Shown: positions 8,596 to 18,260, counted from the stretch's first letter. The stretch is 51,503 nt of DNA from Verrucomicrobiaceae bacterium (GCA_027490195.1 JAIXYN010000017.1:1-51503); one strand, 5' to 3'. Made by a program: numbers and translations. Notes: generated by a model from the sequence alone, not told the origin.

Positions 8596-10212
8596 ATGAA
8601 AGCCTCCCTGCTTGCCACCCTGCTACTACTGCCATTCGCTGCACCGTTCGCAGCCGAAACGAAACCCAACATTCTCGTCATCCTTGCCGATGATCTCGGC
8701 TTCGGTGATGTGCAGTGCAACAATCCTGAGCGCGGGAAGATTCCGACGCCGAACATCGACAAGCTGGCGGCGCAAGGCATGCGCTTCACGGACGGGCACT
8801 CCTCCTCCGGCGTGTGTTCGCCGTCCCGCTACACCCTGCTCACGGGGCGCTATCACTGGCGCACACGATTGCAGAGAGGCATCGTCGGCGTGTTTGGCGA
8901 GCCATTGATCGCACCGGATCGCATGACCATCGGCACGCTGGCAAAGCAGCAGGGCTACCGCACCGCCTGCATCGGCAAATGGCACCTTGGTTGGGACTGG
9001 CCCATCACCCAGGAGCAGCGCCCCTTGCTCACGCCTTCAAAGCAGCCCAACGATGAAGCGGGTAAGAGAGCAAATGAAGCGGCGGCTGCCGGAGCAATCG
9101 CGACGGAGCAGCAAATCGCGGCATGGCGTGACATTTTTTCGAAGCCCATTCCCGGCGGCCCAAGCACACGCGGCTTTGATCTCTACTTTGGCACCGACGT
9201 TCCGAACTGGCCGCCGTTTTGCTTCATTGAAAACGACCGGACACTGGGGATTCCCACGGAATTCCTGCCGAGTGAATTCATGGCCAAAAACCAGGCGAGC
9301 AACCAAGGCCCTGCGCTCAAAGACTGGAAGCTTGAGGGCATCCTGCCAGCGCTGGGAGACCGCACGATCAGGTTCATCGACGAGTCCGCACAGAAGAAAG
9401 AACCCTTCCTCGTTTACATGCCGCTCACCTCGCCGCACACGCCGCTGGCGGTGAACACGGAGTGGAAGGACAAAAGCCACCTCAATCTCTTCGCTGATTT
9501 GGTCATGGAGACAGATGCCGTGGTGGGCCGAGTGCTGGATGCGCTGGAGAAAAGCGGCGCGGCGGAGAATACGCTGGTGATCTTCACGGCGGACAACGGC
9601 TGCGCGCCCTACATCGGCGTGAAGGATCTTGAGCAGATGGGTCACTATCCGAGCGGACCGTTGCGCGGCTACAAGGCAGATGCTTGGGAAGGCGGACACC
9701 GCGTGCCGTTCCTAGTGCGCTGGCCGGGCGTGGTGAAGCCGGGCAGCGTGTGCGGCCAGCTCGTGTATCAGGCCGACTTGATCCGCACCTTCGCCGATAT
9801 GTTCGGCGTGAAGCTGCCGGACAACGCCGGCGAGGACAGCTTCAGCCTGATGCCCCTGCTCAAAGGCGCGGACAAACCCATCCGCGAAAACGCGGTGAGC
9901 GCCTCCGTCGGCGGCATACCGAGTGTGCGCAGCGGCTTATGGAAATACATTCCCGCGCCAGGGTCCGGGGGCTGGGGCAGCGGCGGTGATCAATTGCAGC
10001 CCGTGCAGCTCTTCAATCTGGCGGACGACATCGGTGAAACGAAGAACCTCGCAGCTGCGATGCCGGAGAAGGTGGCCGAAATGAAAGCCCTGCTGGAGAA
10101 GCTCATCACCGATGGCCGCAGCACGCCCGGGGCGCTGCAGAAGAACGATGTCGAGGTCGTGCGCTACCCACGCCCAGAGGCCCCCAAGCGGAAGGCCAGA
10201 GCCAAAAAGTAG
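8596..10212 (+). CDS. Exported type I sulfatase (FGly-dependent)
   Basis: This 538-residue sulfatase has a signal peptide (1-20). The metal-binding opening NILVILADDLGFGD is at about 25-38. Cys74 in VCSPSRYTLLTGR is the residue converted to formylglycine, and GKWHLGW follows about 50 residues later. The FTADNGC segment near 330 holds the second metal-site pair. It should hydrolyse sulfate esters of glycans in the periplasm or outside the cell after maturation; no sulfatase-maturating enzyme gene is in the window. The start was moved to the internal ATG because the signal peptide begins there, removing an extension that overlaps the upstream gene. It runs into the next gene after 8 bases, consistent with an operon. 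The glycan substrate cannot be read. Confidence 0.9.
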   Translation: MKASLLATLLLLPFAAPFAAETKPNILVILADDLGFGDVQCNNPERGKIPTPNIDKLAAQGMRFTDGHSSSGVCSPSRYTLLTGRYHWRTRLQRGIVGVFGEPLIAPDRMTIGTLAKQQGYRTACIGKWHLGWDWPITQEQRPLLTPSKQPNDEAGKRANEAAAAGAIATEQQIAAWRDIFSKPIPGGPSTRGFDLYFGTDVPNWPPFCFIENDRTLGIPTEFLPSEFMAKNQASNQGPALKDWKLEGILPALGDRTIRFIDESAQKKEPFLVYMPLTSPHTPLAVNTEWKDKSHLNLFADLVMETDAVVGRVLDALEKSGAAENTLVIFTADNGCAPYIGVKDLEQMGHYPSGPLRGYKADAWEGGHRVPFLVRWPGVVKPGSVCGQLVYQADLIRTFADMFGVKLPDNAGEDSFSLMPLLKGADKPIRENAVSASVGGIPSVRSGLWKYIPAPGSGGWGSGGDQLQPVQLFNLADDIGETKNLAAAMPEKVAEMKALLEKLITDGRSTPGALQKNDVEVVRYPRPEAPKRKARAKK

Positions 10213-10220
10213 TCTCATCC

Positions 10221-13200
10221 ATGAACCGTCTTCTCTTATTCCTTGCCCTTCAGTCGGCCACCTTCGCGGCTGTTCCACGCGATGCCTTGCCACTTGATGC
10301 GCCAGAGTGGCCGTTGAACTACCGGCTGCATCTGGAAGGTGCCGCGAAGGTGAAACTGAGCGAGGACGTGAACTTCACGCTCGATGAGAAAGGTCCGCAT
10401 GACATCGCGGTGGAACATCCGGCGGATGGCGCGCCAGTGCTGCGTGTGTGGAGCGCAGGAAAGCTCGTACGCGGGCCTGAGGATGTGCCGTCGCTGGCCC
10501 AAACCGGGGCGAAGGATTTTGCTGATGCGAACCTCGACCTGGGTGCGGACTTCACGGCGATGGCGGTGTTTGAGGCAAACGGCGATGGCACCTTGTTTTC
10601 AAAATGTGCTGCCAAAGGCAAGTGGTCGCGAGATGCAAAGGCGCTCTTTATTCGAGGTGGAAGACTCGTGTATGACATCGGCTGGCTGGGCGCGATGAAC
10701 GGTGGCCCCAAAGTGAATGACGGCAAGCCACACACCGCCGTGCTTACCGTTCGCGATGGAACCGCCCGGCTTGTGCTGGATGGGAAAACCATTGCGGAGA
10801 AAGCTGGCTTCACGAAACCGGATCAGAAGGAGCATGTTTTTAAAGTGGGCCGCGCCGCGCCGAACTTTGCGGGCGAACTCTCCAAGGGAAATGTGCGTGC
10901 TGTGCGGGTGTGGAAGCGAGCGCTGCCGGATGCGGAGATGGCGCTGCTTTTCAAAAATGAGGGCGCGGGTGCGAACACGCCTGACTTCACGTATCAGCCG
11001 AAGGCGGGAGGCAAACCTGTTGTCGAGTCCGGCAGCGGCTGGGTGCAGGCGCTGGAGCGGAGTGACCACGCGGAGATCGTCAGCGGCTGGAATGCCAAGA
11101 CGCTGGAAGAAGGTGCTGCCATCTACAAAACGCTGTGCGTCGTGTGCCATGGCACCAAGGAGCAGCCGGGGTCCCTGCCCACGGCGCTGCGCTTCGCCGA
11201 AGGTCAGTTCAAGAACGGATCAGATCCGTATTCGATGTTTGTGACGCTGACGAAGGGCTTTGGCCAGATGGTGCCACAGCCGCAATACACGACGGCGCAG
11301 AAATACGCGGTCATCCATTACATCCGCGAAACCTTTCTGCGGCCGCACAATCCATCGCAACTGAAGGACATCGACACCACCACGCTGCCGCGTGGGCTGG
11401 TGCATGCCGAGGCGGAGAAGCCGGACACTTCCTTGCCCCCCTACAAGCGCATGGATCTCGGCCCGGCTTTGTTTTGGACACTTGAAGTGGCCCCCGATAA
11501 CATCGCGCAGAAGGGCATCGCCATTCGTCTCGATGATGGACCGGGCGGCGTGAGCAAAGGGCGCGCGTGGATGATCTATGACCATGACACGATGCGCATG
11601 GCCACCGCGACCACGGGTGACTTTGTGGACTGGAAAGGAATCGCCTTTGACGGCAGCCACGGCACCCATACGGGACTGACGGGCGAGCGGCACTTCATCA
11701 ATCCGACCGGGCCGGGATGGAGCACCAGCAGCTTTGAGGACAAACGTGCTACGGCCAAGGATGGGAAAAAATACGGGCCGCATGCGGGCTTGAAATTCGC
11801 AGGCATTTACACCTTTCAAAACAAGGTGGTGATCGCGGCGGACATCCACGGCACACGCGTGATCGAATCGCCCGCATGGCTGGACTATGGCACGACGCCG
11901 GTGTTTGTGCGCACAGTGAACGTGGGTGAGGCCAAGCAGCCGCTGCTGCTCCGCGTGGCCCCCGAAAGCGTGAATGTCGTTCTGCGGGGTGATGGAGAGC
12001 TGAACAAAACCGACGGCTTCTGGGTGGCGAAGCTGACCGCGGGAGCCAAGGCTCAACTGTTCATCTCACGCGTGGATGCGGGCTCGCTCGACACGCTGGC
12101 GAAAACCTTTGCTGCATCGCCAGATCTCACACCTCTGACTCAGGGCGGACCGGCGAAGTGGCCGCAGGTGGTCACCACGACCTCGGTGGCGGGAAAAGAA
12201 GAGGGAGCGTTTGTGACGGATGACTTCACGCTCCCGCTCGACAATCCCTGGCAAAGCTGGATGCGCCCCGGCGGCTTTGATTTCACCCCGGATGGCAAGG
12301 CGGCCATCGTGGCCCTGTGGAATGGCGATGTGTGGCGGGTGGATGGCGTGATGCAAAAGGCACCGGCCACGCTGACGTGGCGCAGGATCGCCAGCGGCCT
12401 GTTCCAACCGCTTGGCGTGAAGTTTCGTGGCGATGAACTCTTCATCACCTGCCGCGATCAAATCGCACGGCTGCGCGACCTCAATCAGGATGGCGAAACC
12501 GACTTCATCGAGTGCTTCAATGATGACGCGCAGGTGACTGAGCATTTCCATGAATTTGCCATGGGCCTGCAAACCGATGCGGCGGGAAATTTTTATTATG
12601 CCAAGTCCGGGCGGCATGCGCTGGACAGCGTGGTGCCGCAGCACGGCACGCTGCTCAAAGTCAGCGCCGACGGTGCACGGACGGAGATTCTCGCCACCGG
12701 CTTCCGCGCAGCGAATGGCGTGTGCCTCAACGAGGACGGAACATTCTTTGTCACGGATCAGGAGGGATTCTGGACGCCGAAGAACCGCATCAACCGCGTA
12801 AAGGCGGGCGGCTTTTACGGCAACATGTATGGCTACACGAACGTGACCGATGAGTCCGACTCCGCGATGGAGCAGCCGATGCTGTGGATCACGAACGAGA
12901 AGGACCGCAGCCCTGCGGAACTCATGTGGGTGCCGAAGAATGCGTGGGGGAATCTCGGTGGCTCCCTGCTGAATCTCAGCTATGGCACCGGGCGAGCCTT
13001 CATCGTGCCGCACGAGGAGGTGAAGGGCCAGTGGCAGGGCGCGGTGTGCGAACTGCCAATGCCCGCGTTTGCCACAGGCATCATGCGTGGTCGTTTCGGT
13101 TCTGACGGAGCGCTGTACACCTGCGGCATGTTTGCCTGGGCTGGCAATGCGACGGCACCGGGAGGATTCCACCGCATCCGCCGCACGGCAAAGCCTGCGC

Positions 13201-13487
13201 AGGTGCCGCTGGCGGTGCACGCCATGCAAGGCAGCGTGAGCGTTACTTTCAGCGATCCCATTGATCCCAAAGACTGCGGCATGAAAGTATGGACTCTCAA
13301 GCGCAGCAAGAACTACGGCTCGAAGCATTACGACGAGCACGCGCTGAGCATCCGTGCGGTCAAGATGAGTGATGACCGATGCACCGTGACTTTTGACATT
13401 CCGGAACTCGCGCCCGCGCAATGCTACGAACTCAAGATCGACGACCACATTCTCCACGGAACAATCCACCAACTCGCCAAACCATGA
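10221..13487 (+). CDS. DUF6797 protein: LamG-like, c-type heme and beta-propeller domains
   Basis: This 1088-residue exported multidomain protein begins with a signal peptide (1-16). The order appears to be: a beta-sandwich and LamG/concanavalin-like domain (about 20-245), a cytochrome c-like segment with the heme motif C306-V-V-C309-H310, a DUF6797 region (about 410-620; GLVIRL-like GIAIRLDDGPGG and WKGIAFDGSHGTH), a six-bladed propeller (about 650-980; FTPDGKAAIVALWNGDVWRVDG, NQDGETDFIE) and a C-terminal beta domain. Such proteins are frequent in Verrucomicrobia and Planctomycetes next to sulfatases and are thought to act in extracytoplasmic carbohydrate oxidation, without proven chemistry. 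Its ATGA overlap with the SASA esterase points to coupled expression. Confidence 0.75.
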   Translation: MNRLLLFLALQSATFAAVPRDALPLDAPEWPLNYRLHLEGAAKVKLSEDVNFTLDEKGPHDIAVEHPADGAPVLRVWSAGKLVRGPEDVPSLAQTGAKDFADANLDLGADFTAMAVFEANGDGTLFSKCAAKGKWSRDAKALFIRGGRLVYDIGWLGAMNGGPKVNDGKPHTAVLTVRDGTARLVLDGKTIAEKAGFTKPDQKEHVFKVGRAAPNFAGELSKGNVRAVRVWKRALPDAEMALLFKNEGAGANTPDFTYQPKAGGKPVVESGSGWVQALERSDHAEIVSGWNAKTLEEGAAIYKTLCVVCHGTKEQPGSLPTALRFAEGQFKNGSDPYSMFVTLTKGFGQMVPQPQYTTAQKYAVIHYIRETFLRPHNPSQLKDIDTTTLPRGLVHAEAEKPDTSLPPYKRMDLGPALFWTLEVAPDNIAQKGIAIRLDDGPGGVSKGRAWMIYDHDTMRMATATTGDFVDWKGIAFDGSHGTHTGLTGERHFINPTGPGWSTSSFEDKRATAKDGKKYGPHAGLKFAGIYTFQNKVVIAADIHGTRVIESPAWLDYGTTPVFVRTVNVGEAKQPLLLRVAPESVNVVLRGDGELNKTDGFWVAKLTAGAKAQLFISRVDAGSLDTLAKTFAASPDLTPLTQGGPAKWPQVVTTTSVAGKEEGAFVTDDFTLPLDNPWQSWMRPGGFDFTPDGKAAIVALWNGDVWRVDGVMQKAPATLTWRRIASGLFQPLGVKFRGDELFITCRDQIARLRDLNQDGETDFIECFNDDAQVTEHFHEFAMGLQTDAAGNFYYAKSGRHALDSVVPQHGTLLKVSADGARTEILATGFRAANGVCLNEDGTFFVTDQEGFWTPKNRINRVKAGGFYGNMYGYTNVTDESDSAMEQPMLWITNEKDRSPAELMWVPKNAWGNLGGSLLNLSYGTGRAFIVPHEEVKGQWQGAVCELPMPAFATGIMRGRFGSDGALYTCGMFAWAGNATAPGGFHRIRRTAKPAQVPLAVHAMQGSVSVTFSDPIDPKDCGMKVWTLKRSKNYGSKHYDEHALSIRAVKMSDDRCTVTFDIPELAPAQCYELKIDDHILHGTIHQLAKP

Positions 13488-14713
13488 AATCCACCATCGC
13501 CCTGTTTTCCCTGCTGCTATGCGCAGCTCCTCTGCATGCCAAGCCGCTGAAGGTCTTTATTATGGCGGGCCAGTCCAACATGGAGGGGCATGCGAAGATC
13601 GAGACCTTTGACTACATCGGCGATGATCCGGCCACCGCGCCACTGCTGAAACAGATGCGCGGAGCGGATGGCACGCCGACGGTGTGTGATCACACTTGGA
13701 TCTCGTATTACACCGGCAAATACGACGGCAGCGCGAATGGAGAAGGTACGGGGAAGCTTACGGCTGGCTTTGGTGCGCGCGACGATGCGACGAAGTCTAA
13801 CGGCAAGATCGGGCCGGAATTCACCTTCGGCCTCACGATGGATGCGGCACTGAAGGAACCAGTGCTTATCATCAAGACTGCGTGGGGCGGCAGAAGCCTG
13901 AACACCGAATTTCGCCCGCCGAGCGCAGGGCCATATGAACTCAACGATTACCAGAAAAAGCTGTACTACGGCCCGCCGGGTCACGGTGTGCCGAAGGACA
14001 TGAACCTGTGGCTTGCGGAGAAGAAACAGGAAACAGGGCGCTTCTACCGCTACATGGTCGAGCATGTGAAGCGTGTACTCGCTGATCCGAAACGCGTGTG
14101 TCCGGCCTACGACGCCGCACAGGGCTACGAGATCGCGGGCTTCGTCTGGTTGCAGGGATTCAACGACATGGTGGACGGTCACACTTACCCTGACCGTGGC
14201 AAGCCCGGGCGGTTTGCGGTTTACAGTGATTTGCTGAGCAAGTTCATCCGCGATGTGCGCAAGGATCTCGGTGTGCCGCAGATGCCGTTTGTGATCGGCG
14301 TCATGGGAGTTGAAGGTTTGAAGGCGAAACCGGACACCCTTGCCTTCCGCGAGGCGATGACCGCGCCGTCGTTGCTGCCCGAGTTCCAAGGCAATGTGGT
14401 GGCCGTGCCGACCGCGCCGTTCTGGGCGGAGGAGCTCGGTGCCATCGACGACAAACGGGCCCAGGTGCGCCAGATGGGCTACTACCTGAACTCCAAGCAA
14501 AAGGATCATGCCAACGCGGACGGACACATGACGGAAGCGCAGAAGCGCGAGTACCTGAAGGAGTATGAAGCGAAGCTGATCTCCCCAGCGGAAGAGGCGC
14601 TATGGAAACGTGGGGCATCGAATGCTGGTTATCATTACCTTGGCTGTGCGAAGACGTTTGCGCTGATGGGCAAGGCTTTTGCGGAGGCGAACCTAGTCAT
14701 GACGAAGAAGTGA
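13484..14713 (+). CDS. Secreted SASA-domain carbohydrate esterase (sialate O-acetylesterase-like)
   Basis: This 409-residue exported SGNH-type hydrolase has a signal peptide (1-19). The nucleophile is Ser31 in IMAGQSNMEGH, oxyanion segments appear as KTAWGGRSL and GFVWLQGFNDMVD, and the Asp346-Gly-His348 motif completes the active site. Relatives remove acetyl groups from glycans, which would help sulfatases and glycosidases reach modified polysaccharide. The ATG overlaps the stop of the DUF6797 gene by four bases; a longer in-frame reading starts inside that gene and is not used. The presence of Trp-Leu-Gln where many members have Trp-His-Gln is a small deviation. Confidence 0.8.
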   Translation: MKSTIALFSLLLCAAPLHAKPLKVFIMAGQSNMEGHAKIETFDYIGDDPATAPLLKQMRGADGTPTVCDHTWISYYTGKYDGSANGEGTGKLTAGFGARDDATKSNGKIGPEFTFGLTMDAALKEPVLIIKTAWGGRSLNTEFRPPSAGPYELNDYQKKLYYGPPGHGVPKDMNLWLAEKKQETGRFYRYMVEHVKRVLADPKRVCPAYDAAQGYEIAGFVWLQGFNDMVDGHTYPDRGKPGRFAVYSDLLSKFIRDVRKDLGVPQMPFVIGVMGVEGLKAKPDTLAFREAMTAPSLLPEFQGNVVAVPTAPFWAEELGAIDDKRAQVRQMGYYLNSKQKDHANADGHMTEAQKREYLKEYEAKLISPAEEALWKRGASNAGYHYLGCAKTFALMGKAFAEANLVMTKK

Positions 14714-14820
14714 GGGAAGGTCCTTGAACAATCACACTCTCTCAATCCGCATGAGTTGTCATTGGCAAAGCGCCGGTCATCGTTGGAACTGGGACGGTGT
14801 AGGCGCATTGTGCGAGAGCG

Positions 14821-14980
14821 GTGCCCCTGTGTGGCGGAGCGTCTTGCAAACGCTGCTGGTTGTCGTGGGGTGTGGCGGAGTGGTGGGTTTGCTTCCCGGT
14901 CGTCTCCAGATGACCCAGGGTCGCCTCGCTGAGGCTCGGCTGACCCTGGGCTGTAATCCGCAGCCCCTTCAGGGCTGGGG
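14821..14980 (-). repeat. Composite intergenic repeat, copy C
   Basis: Read on the minus strand, this copy matches the repeat at 1081-1228 closely: CCAGCCCTGAAGGGGCTG, then the CCCAGGGTC...GACCCTGGG hairpin with inner GCCTCAGCGAGGC, then GGAAGCAAACCCACCACTCC (14881-14896 covers its start), then ACCAGCAGCGTTTGCAA (14844-14860) and GCTCCGCC. It occupies the 380-base gap between the SASA esterase and the next secreted protein; nothing else is seen there (14714-15093). Two short open frames on the + strand inside it are products of the repeat, not genes. Confidence 0.75.
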
Positions 14981-15093
14981 AGTTTTGCTACGGATAGAAC
15001 ACTCGACACTAGGATCTCATCACGATGCGGACAGAGGACAACAAACTTCAATACACTAGCTGGCAAAAACCAATCACTCACCTCTTTAACCGA

Positions 15094-16713
15094 ATGACAT
15101 TTATGACACGCAAGCTTCACATTCTCAGCGCGGCGCTTCTCGCGCTGCCATCGTTCGCGATTTCTGCCGACCTAAAGGAGGGCGAGATGGCAGGCTATCT
15201 CTTTGGACCTGCGGAAAAGGTGCCGGAGGAATTCAATGGGGGCTTTTCACTCTATGCGGCGGCGTGGCCGCTGGTGGCGACTTATCCGGGGCATAAGTTT
15301 CAAACCGGACTCTGCGGCACGTGGATGCACCCGCAGTATGAAGAAGGAAAGAAGCCCGAGGGCAAATGCTACACGGACATTGAAGGTGGGCTGGGCTGGT
15401 GGCGTGACACGCATTTCCCCACGACCACGCCGAAGTTCATCATGGGCGGTGTGGGGCCGAATTTTTCATTCATTGCGAATGGTCCTGGATACGGCGCGGG
15501 CACCTGGGAAAAGCCACGTGGCCAGTATGGGGTGGCACAGCTCAGCCCGTGGCTGCTGTTTCCGCTGGACGGCTTGAACCTCAAACAGGGCACGAGTGGC
15601 GAACTCTTTGGCTATGGCTATCTACCACTGCCGCTGACGAATGCGAAGGCCACCACGGCGGGCAAGAATGTGCCCACGGGGAACCACTGCTGGACGCTGT
15701 TTCTCAGCACCGCGAATTTCAAGGGACCTGCGGCTTTCTTCACGCCGTTCTTCTGGACGCAGGCGACGATCGACCACCCTGAGTGGGCGGGGATGCTGCT
15801 GGATTCGCGGCCTGCCGGGCCCAACAAAGCGATTCAGATGGAGACGCAGCATGTGCCTGCGGTGCTCACCAAGGATGCCGGAGGCAAGGAGTTTGCGAGG
15901 GTCGCGCCCACGGCATTTCCCATCGGACCCGATGGCACATCCACGGTGCTGCATCGGCTCACTGCATATAAAAAGGCGGCGCTGTGGGATGAGGTGCAGA
16001 AGTGGTTTGATGGCGGTGCACCTGCGGATGGTGTAATCAAGGCGGAGGCCTCTGCGGTGCATCGCTTTCGCGATGGCGGCGGATCGAACTGGAGCATCTA
16101 TCCGCCGGGAACGAAGCGAGAAGAGAAGGTGCCGCTGGCATGGAGAGACTTTGCCACTTCGTTCACGCCGAATCCGATCACCTTTGGCTACAAGTGGAAC
16201 GAGCAACTGACACGCAGCAGCGGATCGCTTGTCATCCTTCCCGAATACTACGCGCTGGGCACCGATGGCAAAAAGCCGCGGTGGAATGTGCTGCCGCCGA
16301 AGGATGTGCCTGCGGGGCTGGGCCTCACGCAGCACCGCTTTGAGAGAGCCACGGAAAAACCGCAGGAGCCGCGCACGACCCCGGATGATGCGGCAAGCTG
16401 CTGGAAGAAGCCGGGGCCGGTGGCGGGGCCTTTTAAAGCCCACCTCGGTGATGGCAGCGTGGTGACGTATTATTGGTATCGCTTTGCGGACCAACCCGCG
16501 ATGATGAATGCCGACCTCAGCGATGCGGAGCGTGAGCAGGTGCAGGCACGAGTGGAGAAACTGCACCGTGCGTGGACGAAGGATCGTGACTACCTCACGC
16601 CGCCGGATACAGGCACGCTGGCGTCTATTGATCCGGCGTTGATTCTTACACCGCCGAAGGGTTTTGAGATTGGCTATGTGCCCATCGCCACGCGGCAGGA
16701 GTTGGAGAAATAG
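15094..16713 (+). CDS. Secreted protein of unknown function in the sulfatase cluster
   Basis: This is a protein of about 539 residues that I do not recognise. It has an N-terminal signal peptide ending near AISA (about residue 24; an alternative ATG lies at 15103). The mature part is rich in Trp, Gly, Pro and aromatic residues (for example GGLGWWRDTHFP, NGPGYGAGTWEKPRG, TFGYKWNEQ), has few charged helices, and ends in a Glu/Arg-rich helix. This looks like an all-beta extracytoplasmic protein rather than an enzyme of a known class. It is followed after 11 bases by a sulfatase, so it is probably part of the same glycan-handling unit, for instance as a binding or surface protein. The function is open. 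Confidence 0.65.
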   Translation: MTFMTRKLHILSAALLALPSFAISADLKEGEMAGYLFGPAEKVPEEFNGGFSLYAAAWPLVATYPGHKFQTGLCGTWMHPQYEEGKKPEGKCYTDIEGGLGWWRDTHFPTTTPKFIMGGVGPNFSFIANGPGYGAGTWEKPRGQYGVAQLSPWLLFPLDGLNLKQGTSGELFGYGYLPLPLTNAKATTAGKNVPTGNHCWTLFLSTANFKGPAAFFTPFFWTQATIDHPEWAGMLLDSRPAGPNKAIQMETQHVPAVLTKDAGGKEFARVAPTAFPIGPDGTSTVLHRLTAYKKAALWDEVQKWFDGGAPADGVIKAEASAVHRFRDGGGSNWSIYPPGTKREEKVPLAWRDFATSFTPNPITFGYKWNEQLTRSSGSLVILPEYYALGTDGKKPRWNVLPPKDVPAGLGLTQHRFERATEKPQEPRTTPDDAASCWKKPGPVAGPFKAHLGDGSVVTYYWYRFADQPAMMNADLSDAEREQVQARVEKLHRAWTKDRDYLTPPDTGTLASIDPALILTPPKGFEIGYVPIATRQELEK

Positions 16714-16724
16714 GTTCTCTGTTT

Positions 16725-18260
16725 ATGAAGTCACTGGGGTTCCTCATGGTGGTGATCAGTCTCGTGTGCGGCCATGCACTCGCGGCCACGAAGCCGCATG
16801 TGCTGCTCATCCTGGCGGATGATCTTGGCTATGGGGATGTGCGCTGCTACAATGAGAAGGCGAAGGTGCCCACGCCGAACATCGACCGACTGGCGCGTGA
16901 AGGAATGAGGTTCACCGATGCGCACAGCCCGGCCACGGTTTGCACGCCGTCACGCTACAGCCTGATGACGGGGCAGATGGCGTTTCGGGTGCCGAATGGT
17001 GGAACGGTGTTTCAGGGAGCTGGAGGGCCTAGCTTGATAGCGCCGGGACGGCTGACGCTTGCTGGCATGTTGAAACAAGAAGGCTACGCCACTGCGGTTG
17101 TCGGTAAGTGGCATGTGGGCCTGACCTTTCGTGACAAGGCCGGCGAGCCGATTCACCGAGGAGGATTGGCAGATGTGGGGCGCATTGATTTCACGCGCCG
17201 CATTGAAGGCGGGCCGCTGGAGCATGGCTTTGAGCGCTTCTTTGGCACGGCCTGCTGCCCCACGACTGACTGGATCTATGCCTTCATTGATGGCGATCGC
17301 ATTCCGGTACCGCCAAGCGCACCCATCGATAAATCGAAACTGCCCAAGCATCCCTATGCGAATGACTGCCGCGCGGGTTTTATTGCGCCGGATTTTCCGA
17401 TGGAGGAGGTGGATCTTGTATTCCTCAAGAAGAGCCGCGAGTTCATGGAAGAGCACATGCGCAGCTCACCGGAGAAGCCCTTCTTTCTTTACCATGCAAC
17501 GCAGGCGGTGCATCTGCCATCCTTTGCGGCGCCGGAGTTTCAAAACAAGACGAAGGCGGGGCCGCATGGGGATTTCATTGGAGAGCTGGATCACATCGTG
17601 GGTGAGTTGATGAAGGAGCTTGAGAAACTTGGCATCGCGGACAAGACGTTGGTGCTTTTGTCCAGCGACAACGGGCCAGAGACCACGAGCGTGGTGCACA
17701 TGCGTGCTGATCATGATCACGATGGAGCAAGGCCCTGGCGTGGCATGAAGCGTGATGCCTGGGAGGGAGGTCACCGCGTGCCGCTGATCGTTCGCTGGCC
17801 GGGGCATGTGCAAGGCGGCAGCAGCAGTGATCAACTTGCCAGCCTCACGGATGTGATGGCCACGCTGGCTGCGATCACGGGTGCAGAACTGCCGAGCGAT
17901 GCGGCGGAGGACAGCTTCAATTTGTTGCCGGTGCTTGAGGGCAAGGCCACTGCACCGATCCGCCCGTATTTGCTGACGCAGGCTTTTGGCGGACAGCGGA
18001 CTCTTTCTATTCGCAGCGGCAATTGGAAGTACATCGATCACCGTGGTTCGGGTGGAAACAACTATGGCTCTGCCGAGTTGAAACGATTCGCACTGCCGGA
18101 AGCTGAGACTGAAGCGCCGGGGCAGTTGTATGACCTCGCAAGCGATCCGGGTGAAACGACCAATCTCTATTTCAAGAGGCCTGAAATCGCTGCGGAGCTG
18201 AAGGCCTTGCTGGAAAAATCCAAGAACGAAGGCCGCAGTGTCGAAACCAGAAAACCATGA
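16725..18260 (+). CDS. Exported type I sulfatase (second copy, diverged)
   Basis: This 511-residue sulfatase has a signal peptide (1-21). Metal-site Asp pair D32-D33 lies in LLILADDLGYGD, the formylglycine precursor is Cys73 in VCTPSRYSLMTG, GKWHVGL follows, and LSSDNGPET (near 310) holds the distal metal residues. It differs clearly from the sulfatase at 8596-10212, so the two probably act on different sulfate positions or glycans rather than being recent duplicates. It overlaps the serine dehydratase start by four bases (ATGA), an unusual partner for a sulfatase. Maturation would need a formylglycine-generating enzyme or anSME elsewhere in the genome. Confidence 0.9.
   Translation: MKSLGFLMVVISLVCGHALAATKPHVLLILADDLGYGDVRCYNEKAKVPTPNIDRLAREGMRFTDAHSPATVCTPSRYSLMTGQMAFRVPNGGTVFQGAGGPSLIAPGRLTLAGMLKQEGYATAVVGKWHVGLTFRDKAGEPIHRGGLADVGRIDFTRRIEGGPLEHGFERFFGTACCPTTDWIYAFIDGDRIPVPPSAPIDKSKLPKHPYANDCRAGFIAPDFPMEEVDLVFLKKSREFMEEHMRSSPEKPFFLYHATQAVHLPSFAAPEFQNKTKAGPHGDFIGELDHIVGELMKELEKLGIADKTLVLLSSDNGPETTSVVHMRADHDHDGARPWRGMKRDAWEGGHRVPLIVRWPGHVQGGSSSDQLASLTDVMATLAAITGAELPSDAAEDSFNLLPVLEGKATAPIRPYLLTQAFGGQRTLSIRSGNWKYIDHRGSGGNNYGSAELKRFALPEAETEAPGQLYDLASDPGETTNLYFKRPEIAAELKALLEKSKNEGRSVETRKP

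Noticed and set aside
12066..13472. Long minus-strand open frame under the DUF6797 gene
   Set aside because: His/Arg-rich composition typical of antisense frames; the + strand gene has readable domains and a heme motif.
1081..14980. The repeats as a CRISPR array
   Set aside because: Only three dispersed copies in two orientations, about 150 bases each, with no regular spacers and no cas genes.
14724..15059. Small + strand gene between the esterase and the unknown secreted protein
   Set aside because: It coincides with the composite repeat, whose hairpins and tail explain the sequence.
8596..18260. A complete sulfatase maturation and glycan-uptake locus
   Set aside because: No formylglycine-generating enzyme, anSME, TonB receptor or SusD-like gene is present, so only the sulfatases and accessory proteins can be claimed.
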